Source of the DNA: Actinomycetes bacterium
Lineage (GTDB): Bacteria; Actinomycetota; Acidimicrobiia; Acidimicrobiales; Ilumatobacteraceae
Direction of reading: 5' to 3'
Assembly (NCBI GenBank): GCA_014190215.1
Contig: BJGB01000003.1
Location: forward strand, 1 to 37,167
DNA length: 37,167 nt
This document shows positions 18,569 through 25,685 of the stretch, piece after piece (the first letter of the stretch is position 1; every line of letters begins with the position of its first letter). The notes under the pieces were generated by a model, which saw nothing but the letters and a program-made list of their open reading frames with translations, did no database searches and was not told the DNA's origin. Made by a program: the position numbers and the translations under genes.

Positions 18569-18883
18569 TCAGTCAATATTTCGTTCACATATCACCGCTG
18601 AAATTTCCACACATCCATAAATGTGTGGAAACGCTTCAGGAGCAGCACCTAATCGCTCCACCACGACCTTGCTACTCAACAGAGACTCATCAATCTCTAA
18701 TAAAACAAGTTCATCATCGGAGAGATCAGCATAAAAGCGATCTCGCACACCTCGCCATTGGCTTTCGAAACTGCAATGGGTGTATCCCTCGTGAGCGACC
18801 GTCACACCACGAGTTGACCAGATGTACTCCCCTGTCGATTTCGCGGCTTCCCAGTCGGAACGAACCGCCAAATGAAGAATCAT
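18569..18883 (-). CDS. DUF952 family protein
   Basis: A small cytosolic protein of about 104 residues. The wording ILHLAVRSDWEAAKSTGEY, then EGYTHCSFESQ, LVLLEID and AFPHIYGCV is the pattern of DUF952 (PF06108), a family of uncharacterised actinobacterial and proteobacterial proteins with an ADP-ribosyltransferase-like appearance. The conserved HC and the final HIYG are present. The ATG at 18883-18881 forms a 4-nt ATGA overlap with the stop of the SDR upstream (TGA 18882-18880), which supports this start over the ATG 12 bases earlier. Function is unknown. The 3' end carries a perfect 11-bp inverted repeat at 18604-18631. Confidence 0.82.
   Translation of the reverse strand: MILHLAVRSDWEAAKSTGEYIWSTRGVTVAHEGYTHCSFESQWRGVRDRFYADLSDDELVLLEIDESLLSSKVVVERLGAAPEAFPHIYGCVEISAVICERNID
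18604..18631. repeat. Perfect 11-bp inverted repeat (hairpin) at a convergent gene junction
   Basis: Arms at 18604-18614 (TTTCCACACAT) and 18621-18631 (ATGTGTGGAAA) are exact reverse complements with a 6-nt loop. It lies inside the last part of the DUF952 coding region, 36 bp past the stop of the convergent amidase. With A/T-rich arm ends it could act as a two-way terminator or as an RNA hairpin. It encodes part of the conserved FPHIYG segment on the minus strand, so coding constraint contributes to at least one arm. Confidence 0.6.
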
Positions 18884-19656
18884 CGTGCAGTCCATCCACC
18901 ATCAACAACAATCTGTTGGCCTGTCATAAATGAACAGGCATCAGATGCCAATAACAATAAGGCGCCATCAAGTTCTTGCAGTTCGCCCATTCTCGGAATC
19001 GGCGAGTTTTGCTTGAGGAAATTCATGCTGGCCTCATCGTCCATCGCCACAGTCATCTCCGAAGGAAACCATCCAGGACATAATGAATTTACTTTGATGT
19101 TTCGGCGCGCCCACTGCAATCCCAGTTCGCGCGTCAAGTTAAGCACGGCTCCCTTTGATGCGCAGTAGTGCGCCTGCTTGACTGGACTTGAGCCGACGAT
19201 TCCAAACATTGAGGCGATGTTGACAATGTTTCCCCCACCACCCTCCTTCATGTATGGAGCACACAATTTTGAGAGATGCCAGATGGCAGTCACATTGACT
19301 TCCATTGCCGTGCGAAATGTTTCAAGATCCTCCTCCTCAACAGCAACTTTGTGGCCAACACCAGCGTTATTTACAAGAATCCTTGGGGGTCCAACTTGTC
19401 GCACAGTTTCAGTGATCAATCTCTCTCGATCAGTGGCTTCGTTGAGATCAGTCGCAATGACAATTGATCCGGGCAACTCGTGCATTAAGGCTTGCAAGCG
19501 CTCAACTCGTCGCGCTGCTAGCACCACAGTTGCTCCAGCAGCGTGCAACGTGCGTGCAAAGTGCGTGCCGAGACCCGACGAGGCGCCGGTGACGATAGCA
19601 ACCCGACCGTTGAGCCGAAACACCGACAGGGGATCATGATTCAGTAATTGGTTCAT
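18880..19656 (-). CDS. Short-chain dehydrogenase/reductase (SDR)
   Basis: A 258-residue classical SDR. The Rossmann motif is TGASSGLG (24-31), the structural NNAG is present, and the catalytic Tyr-Lys lies in HYCASKGA with a serine in NIASMFGIVGSS. The C-terminal GQQIVVDGGW is typical of this family. It would use NAD(P)(H) on an alcohol, ketone or 3-hydroxyacyl substrate; specificity is not readable. The ATG is preceded by GAGAG. It is divergent from the alpha/beta hydrolase (60 bp apart) and translationally coupled to the DUF952 gene downstream. Confidence 0.88.
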   Translation of the reverse strand: MNQLLNHDPLSVFRLNGRVAIVTGASSGLGTHFARTLHAAGATVVLAARRVERLQALMHELPGSIVIATDLNEATDRERLITETVRQVGPPRILVNNAGVGHKVAVEEEDLETFRTAMEVNVTAIWHLSKLCAPYMKEGGGGNIVNIASMFGIVGSSPVKQAHYCASKGAVLNLTRELGLQWARRNIKVNSLCPGWFPSEMTVAMDDEASMNFLKQNSPIPRMGELQELDGALLLLASDACSFMTGQQIVVDGGWTAR

Positions 19657-19716
19657 GCTCTCAGGTTAGGGCGATCACAAGTTTCTTTAAGTATTCATCT
19701 TGTGTCATAGTGAGCA

Positions 19717-20442
19717 ATGGCTTCTGTGCGACACATTGTTTTAGTACACGGTGCTTGGCACGGTGCTTGGTGTTTTAGCGCCCTGCAGACTGCACTAGAT
19801 AGTCGCGGTGTACCCAGTATCGCCATTGACTTGCCAGGTCACGGCGCCTCCACTGCCACTTTGACCGATCTATATGGAGATGCTCAATACGTAGTAGACA
19901 CTCTTGCGACGTTGCGCTTACGTGGCGTTGACAATGTTGTCCTCGTGGGTCACAGTTACGGCGGAGCGGTCATTACTCAGGCAGCATTCATTGACCCTCG
20001 TATCGCCCATTTAGTTTATGTAGCAGCATTTGTGCCCCAAGCCGGACACAGTGTCATTTCTCAGCTGATGTCAATGCCTCAACAGGATGTCAGATTGGCA
20101 AGTGCCATGATTGCCACCGATGATGGCAACAGCGTCATCAATCCAGAGTTGGCACCTGCTGCGTTCTACGGATCGTGCTCCCCAGAAGTTGTTGCTGCGG
20201 CGATCGCACGACTGTCTCCACAACCCATGGCGACGATGACTCAAGAAGTAACAGGATCACCTCACGGAGATATTCCTTCAACCTATGTGTTGTGCTTGAG
20301 AGATAACGCCGTGCACCCTGAGCACCAAAAAATCATTGCCCAAATATGCAATACGATCATCACTCTTGACACGGATCACTCGCCCTTTATCTCGATGACT
20401 TCGGCAACTGCCGACATCCTGGAAAGCATTGCCCGATCATGA
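19717..20442 (+). CDS. Alpha/beta hydrolase (EstC / hydroxynitrile-lyase-like)
   Basis: A 241-residue small alpha/beta hydrolase. The oxyanion segment VLVHGAWHGAWCF (8-20), the nucleophile elbow VGHSYGG (Ser80) and a C-terminal His in DTDHSPFIS make up a normal Ser-His-Asp enzyme of the PF12697 type. There is no signal peptide, so it acts in the cytoplasm. Substrate is unknown; relatives hydrolyse small esters. Its stop overlaps the ATG of the LLM oxidoreductase by 4 nt (ATGA at 20439), suggesting that the two enzymes act together. Confidence 0.87.
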   Translation: MASVRHIVLVHGAWHGAWCFSALQTALDSRGVPSIAIDLPGHGASTATLTDLYGDAQYVVDTLATLRLRGVDNVVLVGHSYGGAVITQAAFIDPRIAHLVYVAAFVPQAGHSVISQLMSMPQQDVRLASAMIATDDGNSVINPELAPAAFYGSCSPEVVAAAIARLSPQPMATMTQEVTGSPHGDIPSTYVLCLRDNAVHPEHQKIIAQICNTIITLDTDHSPFISMTSATADILESIARS

Positions 20443-21344
20443 AGATCCGCGTTGGCTATGGACTCGGTGTTCGCACCACACTCAACGATGACGGCTTTGC
20501 TCAAGTCGTGGATGCATTAGAACAATTATGCTTTGACAGTTTGTGGGTCAGTGAGCGCATCGGTGGCGAAGCACCAGACCCGTTGGTGGCGATGTCGTTC
20601 GCAGCAGGACGAACGAAAAAGTTGAAGTTCGGCATGAGCGTCATGGTTTTACCCGGACGCAACCCAGTCATTCTCGCCAAAGAATTAGCCACCCTTGATC
20701 GACTATCTAATGGTCGCCTTTTGCCCGCTTTCGGATTGGGGGTGGCCGACCCTCACGAACAACAAGCCTTCGGTGTCGCTCGCGAAGAACGCGCTAAAAG
20801 ATTTAATGAAGCCCTTGAAGTGATTCGCGCCTGCTGGACTCAGCCGTCGGTCACCCATCACGGAAACTTTTTCAACTATGACGACTTGCGAGTTCAGCCA
20901 AAGCCATTTCAAAATCCTCCCGATGTATGGTTGGGAGGAATTGCTCCAAGTGAGTTGAAGCGCGTCGGACGTTTGGCTGATGGTTGGTTACCAAGTTTTG
21001 TGACTCCAAGTGACGCCGAGGTGGGACGCATTGAAATTCAGCGTGTCGCCGCCGAACATGAACGCGAAATAGACCCTGAACATTTCGGCGTGTTAATTCC
21101 TTATGCCCACGGGCCATTGCCCGACGCTGTCGTCAAAGGTCTGATGAGTCGACGTCCTGATCTTGATGACATCAGTCAGTTGGTGCCACAAGGTTGGCTC
21201 GCATTGCAAGATTCAATCAAGCGATTCATTGACGCCGGCATGTCAAAGTTTGTTGTCTTGCCAATTGTTGAGCCGAAAACTGCTCACGAATGGGTTGATC
21301 ATCTCGCGGTTGCTGCCGATCAGTTACTGTCATTACAAAACTGA
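20439..21344 (+). CDS. LLM-class F420-dependent oxidoreductase
   Basis: A 301-residue luciferase-like oxidoreductase. The N-terminus MKIRVGYGLGVRTTL, the SLWVSERIGGE active-site loop, the segment SVMVLPGRNPVILAKELATL and the motif NGRLLPAFGLG all fit actinobacterial F420-dependent members; the subfamily may be the one named after MSMEG_3544 (from memory). The reaction is unknown. It is translationally coupled to the alpha/beta hydrolase (ATGA). The last 12 bp overlap the 3' end of the convergent deacetylase gene, which is unusual but in keeping with the compact layout. Confidence 0.87.
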   Translation: MKIRVGYGLGVRTTLNDDGFAQVVDALEQLCFDSLWVSERIGGEAPDPLVAMSFAAGRTKKLKFGMSVMVLPGRNPVILAKELATLDRLSNGRLLPAFGLGVADPHEQQAFGVAREERAKRFNEALEVIRACWTQPSVTHHGNFFNYDDLRVQPKPFQNPPDVWLGGIAPSELKRVGRLADGWLPSFVTPSDAEVGRIEIQRVAAEHEREIDPEHFGVLIPYAHGPLPDAVVKGLMSRRPDLDDISQLVPQGWLALQDSIKRFIDAGMSKFVVLPIVEPKTAHEWVDHLAVAADQLLSLQN

Positions 21345-22382
21345 CGAGGCAAAAGGCGAAATCCAGGCGTGGACATTGCGGCCAATAGCCTCAATGTCGT
21401 AGCCGCCCTCCTGCAGAATCAAAGTGGGTATTCCAAGTTGTTTCACCACTTCTCCGCAGCGCCGATAACCGTCAGTAGTGAGCGCAAGATCACTAATCGG
21501 ATCATTCCAATATGTGTCAACGCCCAATGACACGATCACCATCGACGGCCCAAATGCGGCGATCTGTTCACATACTCCGGCAAGTCGCGATACATACTCG
21601 TCATCTTCAGCTTCTGGCCCGAATGCCACATTGATGTTGTAGCCGCGACCTTTACCGGTGCCAATTTCATCTTCATGACCGATGAACCAGGGATAGGCCC
21701 GCTTGGGATCACCATGTAGAGAAACAAATTGCACATCGTCGCGCTCATAAAAAATTTGCTGAGTGCCATTGCCATGGTGATAGTCGACATCAAGCACAGT
21801 GACTTTGGTGCCCGTCGTCGAGGCAACATGATGAGCAGCGATGGCGGCATTATTGAAATAGCAAAACCCACCGAACACATTTGCTGCGGCATGGTGTCCA
21901 GGTGGACGACACAAACCGTAAGCCGAAGGCGCACCGGCAAGAATTTTCTCGGCGGCAGTGAGTGCCACATCAACCGATGCCCTCGAAGCTATGTACGTGC
22001 CTTCAACCATTGGGGTCGCAGTTTCGTAGCACCAATAACCAAATGCAGCGGCCGCACCCTCGGGTGGGCGCGCCGCGCTCATTCCTTCACGTAGACCAAC
22101 ATGCAACATCGCTTCAGGAGCAAACTCGTGACGCCCCGTGGAGCGATGGATTTCGGGCCATGCACTTTCCAAATAGTCAATCAGGCCAAGAGCATGCACT
22201 GCTTCAATAGGGGAACGACCATGTTCGGTGAGTCCAACAAAGTTGAAGCGCTCATCAGTTTCCAGTTGCTGACGAATCGTCTCGGCACGATCGGGACGTT
22301 CATATGTCGGGATTGGCTGACCGAGATTAATCTCCATCTTTGGGTTTTGACGGCGGTGCAGATCGGTCCAAACGACATCCAT
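21333..22382 (-). CDS. Histone-deacetylase-superfamily amidohydrolase, acetylpolyamine amidohydrolase-like
   Basis: A 349-residue zinc deacetylase. The active-site residues are His163 and His164 in RPPGHHA, metal ligands Asp200 and His202 in LDVDYHHGNGTQ, Asp289 in LGVDTYWNDP, and the transition-state Tyr328 in QEGGYD. From memory, the equivalent residues in Mycoplana ramosa APAH are 158, 159, 195, 197, 284 and 323, which would be a constant offset of five. The ASLHGDP-like stretch (SLHGDPKRAYP) also fits. The likely activity is deacetylation of N-acetylated polyamines or other acetylated amines. The ATG at 22382 follows the SDR at 22421-23191 by 38 bp on the same strand, so the two may share a transcript. 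It overlaps the convergent LLM gene by 12 bp. Confidence 0.88.
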   Translation of the reverse strand: MDVVWTDLHRRQNPKMEINLGQPIPTYERPDRAETIRQQLETDERFNFVGLTEHGRSPIEAVHALGLIDYLESAWPEIHRSTGRHEFAPEAMLHVGLREGMSAARPPEGAAAAFGYWCYETATPMVEGTYIASRASVDVALTAAEKILAGAPSAYGLCRPPGHHAAANVFGGFCYFNNAAIAAHHVASTTGTKVTVLDVDYHHGNGTQQIFYERDDVQFVSLHGDPKRAYPWFIGHEDEIGTGKGRGYNINVAFGPEAEDDEYVSRLAGVCEQIAAFGPSMVIVSLGVDTYWNDPISDLALTTDGYRRCGEVVKQLGIPTLILQEGGYDIEAIGRNVHAWISPFASSVL

Positions 22383-22420
22383 TAGGCAACACTAAACCGA
22401 AAACATGTTCACTCTCTAGA

Positions 22421-23191
22421 TCAACGACCCGTGTTGCGAAATGGCGTGTCAAGAAAAGGTGGCCAGTCTCCGCCGCCATGCGCTTCAATTGATGCACCGC
22501 TGACATACGCCGCTAACGGTGAAGCCAAAAAGACACACACATCGCCGATCTCCGTTGATTCCGCCAAGCGACCGATGGGAATTTGACTTCCCGTTCGGCG
22601 CACCCCTTCTTCGTCGCCGTAATGAAGGTGTGCCAGTTCAGTGCGAACCATCCCGACAGTCACGAGGTTCACGCGAACTTTGGGTAACCACTCCTGCCCT
22701 GTTGTCTGCGTGTAATTCACAAGCCCTGCTTTGGCAGCACCGTAGGCAGCAACCGTAGGAGCGGGGCGAAGAGCCGACACACTTCCGATGTTGATAATCG
22801 CTCCGCCATTAATCTGACTCTGCATGTGACGATTAGCCACTTGGCTACACCACATTGCGGTGAACAAATTCACTGCCACAATCTTTTGCGAGAAATTGGC
22901 AGAGACATTGGAAGTATCAGAGGGTGGACTTCCACCCGCATTGTTGACCAAGATGTCAAGGCTCCCAAAACGGGCGACGATCTGATCGATGAGTGCCTCG
23001 GCCTGATCAAACTCACGTAAATCGGCTGGATAGGCGGCCCACTCAGGGGGCAAACCCTCGGGGATAGTGCGCGCGCAAACAACAACCTGTGCGCCTGCAT
23101 CGGCGAATCGTTGAGCAATTCCTCGCCCGACACCCTTAGTGCCGCCCGTGATCAGCGCTACTTGTCCAGAAAAGTCAATGGTGATTGCCAC
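22421..23191 (-). CDS. SDR oxidoreductase of the steroid ring-degradation cluster (Rv3549c-like)
   Basis: A 256-residue SDR with TGGTKGVG (16-23), ILVNNAGGSP, Ser in NIGSVSALRP and the catalytic YGAAKAGL. The C-terminal GASIEAHGGGDWPP is distinctive. As I recall, the Mycobacterium tuberculosis protein Rv3549c has very similar wording (AAYGAAKAGL, VVVGMVETE, EVHGGGE) and is likewise divergent from echA20. A role on a hydroxy/keto-steroid-derived CoA ester is therefore likely, but no step is proven. The start is GTG at 23191 with AAGG upstream. The 69-bp divergent region to echA20 holds a 7-bp inverted repeat. Confidence 0.85.
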   Translation of the reverse strand: MAITIDFSGQVALITGGTKGVGRGIAQRFADAGAQVVVCARTIPEGLPPEWAAYPADLREFDQAEALIDQIVARFGSLDILVNNAGGSPPSDTSNVSANFSQKIVAVNLFTAMWCSQVANRHMQSQINGGAIINIGSVSALRPAPTVAAYGAAKAGLVNYTQTTGQEWLPKVRVNLVTVGMVRTELAHLHYGDEEGVRRTGSQIPIGRLAESTEIGDVCVFLASPLAAYVSGASIEAHGGGDWPPFLDTPFRNTGR

Positions 23192-23224
23192 GTGACAAAC
23201 CTTAGCGGCAACTTTGCGCTCGTT

Positions 23225-23241
23225 TCTGACGCTTCGTCAGA
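23225..23241. promoter_or_regulatory. Candidate operator: perfect inverted repeat between SDR and echA20
   Basis: TCTGACG at 23225-23231 and CGTCAGA at 23235-23241 are exact reverse complements separated by CTT. The site lies in the 69-bp gap between two divergent genes, 34 bp from the SDR start and 20 bp from the echA20 start, as expected for a TetR-type repressor that controls both. It does not match the KstR2 box remembered from mycobacteria (AnCAAGnnCTTGnT). No regulator gene is present in the window. That it binds a protein is inference. Confidence 0.45.
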
Positions 23242-23260
23242 TGCCGAGTACGCTGGAGAA

Positions 23261-24028
23261 ATGGGAATCACCTCAAATATCGACAAGAACGGCATCGCCG
23301 AAGTCGTCATGGACTGTCCACCCGTCAATGCTCTGACCGTTGCGGAATGGTTTGAGGTTGCCGACACCGTGACCGCACTTGGCCGAAATACCAGCGTTCG
23401 CGTCGTTGTCCTACGCGCTGAAGGTCGCGGCTTCAATGCCGGAGTCGATATTAAAGAGATGCAAAAGACCGAAGGTTTTGAAGCCCTACTCGGGGCCAAC
23501 AAAGGTTGCTACGCGGCTTTTGCCGCCGTCTACGACTGTCCCGTCCCAGTGATATCGGCTGTGGCTGGTTTTTGTGTCGGTGGTGGTATCGGATTGGTCG
23601 GCAACAGCGACATTATCATCGCTAGCGACGACGCGTTCTTTGGACTGCCTGAAGTTGACCGTGGGGCTCTCGGCGCAGCGACCCATTTGGCACGTCTGGT
23701 CCCCCAGCACAAAATGCGCGCCATGGTCTATACCTCGGCCACGGCGACTGCCGCCGAACTCCACGCATTCGGCAGCGTATTGCAAGTTGTCCCCCGCTCA
23801 GAACTACGTGATGCGGCGATGAAAGTCGCTCAAAGTATCGCCGACAAACACCCGACGGTGATTCGCGCTGCCAAAGAAAGCCTCAATGGCATTGACCTGT
23901 GGGATGTCAAGCGTAGCTACCGCTTTGAACAAGGTTTTACCTTTGAACTGAATCTGACGGGAGTCGCCGATGAGTTGCGTGATGATTTCGCCGGCACCGA
24001 TAAAAAAAATAAGAAAGATGGTCAGTAA
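23261..24028 (+). CDS. echA20: Steroid ring-D-opening crotonase EchA20 (HIEC-CoA hydrolase)
   Basis: A 255-residue crotonase-fold enzyme. The stretch GRGFNAGVDIKEMQKTEGF (about 55-73) and the following GGGIGLVGNSDIIIASDD, FGLPEVDRGALGAATHL and RAAKESLN resemble EchA20 of Mycobacterium tuberculosis (Rv3550) closely. EchA20 hydrolytically opens the last five-membered ring of the steroid nucleus (HIEC-CoA to COCHEA-CoA). The first hydratase glutamate is replaced (GGGIGLV), while the second (LPEVDRG) is kept, which fits a hydrolase rather than a hydratase. I chose the ATG at 23261 because it begins MGITSNIDKNG, aligns with family N-termini and has GGAG just upstream. The longer open frame from 23111 runs over the divergent SDR gene. 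It is followed by ipdA after 2 bp. Confidence 0.92.
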   Translation: MGITSNIDKNGIAEVVMDCPPVNALTVAEWFEVADTVTALGRNTSVRVVVLRAEGRGFNAGVDIKEMQKTEGFEALLGANKGCYAAFAAVYDCPVPVISAVAGFCVGGGIGLVGNSDIIIASDDAFFGLPEVDRGALGAATHLARLVPQHKMRAMVYTSATATAAELHAFGSVLQVVPRSELRDAAMKVAQSIADKHPTVIRAAKESLNGIDLWDVKRSYRFEQGFTFELNLTGVADELRDDFAGTDKKNKKDGQ

Positions 24029-24030
24029 CT

Positions 24031-24933
24031 GTGTCAGAAATGCGCAACAAATTAATTTCAGAAACCCAAGCCATCGCGTCACTTGAAAGTGGAATGACAC
24101 TCGGCATCGGTGGCTGGGGAAGCCGACGTAAGCCGATGAGTTTGGTACGCGCACTCTTACGCTCTGACATTAGCGATCTCACTGTTGTTTCGTACGGGGG
24201 ACCCGATGTGGGTTTACTGTGCGCTGCTGGCAAAGTGAAAAAATTGGTCTACGCCTTTGTCTCTTTAGACTCCATTGCGCTTGAACCTCACTTCCGTATT
24301 GCACGCCAATCGGGCACAATTCCTGAGCCAGTCGAATGGGATGAAGGAATGTTGCAATGGGCGTTATTCGCTGCCTCATTGCGTCTGCCGTTCCTGCCAA
24401 CTCGCGCCGGTTTAGGCAGTGGTGTGATGGACGTCAACCCAACGCTCAAAACCATCAACTCCCCGTACGCCGATGCAGAAGAACTTCTCGCAGTTCCAGC
24501 GCTTCGCCTTGATGCTGCATTTGTTCATATGAATCGTGCGGATAGTCGTGGCAATGCCCAGTATCTCGGACCTGATCTTTATTTTGACGATCTCTTCTTA
24601 GGTGCCTGCGAGCCAGGACGTCGCTTCGTCAGTGCCGAAAAAATCATTGCGGCGCAAGATCTCTTGAAAGAAGGCACCTTTCATACCCTCAAGATCAATC
24701 GCTCAATGGTTGATGGTGTGATTCATGCCCCCAACGGTGCGCACTTCACAACCTGTGAGCCGGACTACGGACGCGATGAGGCATTTCAAAAAGCGTATGT
24801 GGACGCCGCACGGGATCCAGAGACGTGGAAAGCATTCAGTGCCCGCTTCTTATCGGGTGATGAGTCATTTTATCAAGAGCAAGTTGTGTTGTGGCGGGCC
24901 GAAGTCAAAGCCGCTCAGGAGGCGACAAAATGA
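24031..24933 (+). CDS. ipdA: IpdA, alpha subunit of the steroid ring-C hydrolase (CoA-transferase fold)
   Basis: A 300-residue class I CoA-transferase-fold protein. Segments such as GIGGWGSRRKPMSLVRALLR, SYGGPDVGLLCAAGKVKK, ALRLDAAFVHMNRAD, FDDLFLGA and GAHFTTCEPDYGRDE match IpdA (Rv3551) as I recall it. IpdA and IpdB together hydrolyse the last carbocyclic ring of steroids (COCHEA-CoA) to an open-chain CoA ester instead of transferring CoA. The start is GTG at 24031, or the ATG three codons later. The stop overlaps the ipdB ATG (ATGA, 24930-24933), as expected for subunits made in equal amounts. Confidence 0.94.
   Translation: MSEMRNKLISETQAIASLESGMTLGIGGWGSRRKPMSLVRALLRSDISDLTVVSYGGPDVGLLCAAGKVKKLVYAFVSLDSIALEPHFRIARQSGTIPEPVEWDEGMLQWALFAASLRLPFLPTRAGLGSGVMDVNPTLKTINSPYADAEELLAVPALRLDAAFVHMNRADSRGNAQYLGPDLYFDDLFLGACEPGRRFVSAEKIIAAQDLLKEGTFHTLKINRSMVDGVIHAPNGAHFTTCEPDYGRDEAFQKAYVDAARDPETWKAFSARFLSGDESFYQEQVVLWRAEVKAAQEATK
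24917..24922 (+). promoter_or_regulatory. Ribosome binding site of ipdB
   Basis: A full AGGAGG lies seven bases before the ATG at 24930, inside the end of ipdA. It settles the ipdB start at 24930 rather than at an earlier in-frame codon near 24891. Confidence 0.8.
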
Positions 24934-25685
24934 GTGACACACCTGTACTTGCTGATGTCATTGCTGTCGCCTGCGCCGAAGCGTGGCGTGGCGACGGGGA
25001 AATTTTTGCTTCTGGCATGGGAGTGATGCAAATGCTCGGAGCGCGATTAGCGCGCGCGACTTTTGAACCCGACTTATTGATCAGCGACGGTGAAGCATTC
25101 TTCATCGCCGGAGACTTGCCCATCGGTGGAACGGACAAAGTCGTTGAGGGTTGGATCCCCTTCCGCAGTGTTTTCGACACCGTTGCCGGCGGACGCCGAC
25201 ATGTGATGATGGGCGCCAGCCAAATTGATCGCTATGGCAACACCAACATTGCCAACATTGGTCCATGGGCCAAACCAAAGTCACAATTGCTCGGAGTGCG
25301 CGGTGGACCAGGCAATACAGTCAATAACGCCACCAGTTTTTTTATCCCTAAACATCAAACTTCGGTCTTTGTGCCCGTTGTTGACATGGTCAGTGGAGTT
25401 GGCTACGACCGCGCCAAGAAAGTTGGTGGGTTCATCGCTCAGCGCCATGACTTACGTCGCGTGATCACCAACCTCGGAGTCTTTGACTTCAATACCGCTG
25501 ATCACGCGATGCGTCTCGTCACTCTCCACCCCGGCGTCAGTCTCGATGATGTCGTCAGCAACACGGGTTTTGAGTTAGTTATCCCCGCTGAAGTTTTGAT
25601 CAGTCGCGGACCGACAGCACAAGAAAGCGCCGCCATGAACATCATTGACCCCAAGGGTCTCAGACTTCGCGAGGTTGCCTCATGA
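24930..25685 (+). CDS. ipdB: IpdB, beta subunit of the steroid ring-C hydrolase (CoA-transferase fold)
   Basis: A 251-residue partner of IpdA. It contains the family wording DLLISDGEAFF, GRRHVMMGASQIDRYGNTN, GVRGGPGNTVNNATSF, VDMVSGVGYDRAKK, VITNLGVFDF and TLHPGVSLDDV. These match IpdB (Rv3552) in order and character. The start at 24930 is fixed by AGGAGG upstream and by the ATGA overlap with ipdA. The stop TGA (25683-25685) overlaps the ATG of ipdC, so three genes are coupled in a row. The product acts in the cytoplasm in a heterodimer-based complex with IpdA. Confidence 0.94.
   Translation: MSDTPVLADVIAVACAEAWRGDGEIFASGMGVMQMLGARLARATFEPDLLISDGEAFFIAGDLPIGGTDKVVEGWIPFRSVFDTVAGGRRHVMMGASQIDRYGNTNIANIGPWAKPKSQLLGVRGGPGNTVNNATSFFIPKHQTSVFVPVVDMVSGVGYDRAKKVGGFIAQRHDLRRVITNLGVFDFNTADHAMRLVTLHPGVSLDDVVSNTGFELVIPAEVLISRGPTAQESAAMNIIDPKGLRLREVAS

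Noticed and set aside
23111-23260. 150-bp N-terminal extension of the echA20 reading frame
   Set aside because: It overlaps the 5' end of the well-supported divergent SDR and its regulatory gap, and crotonases of this type start near MGITSNID. The ATG at 23261 is the better start.
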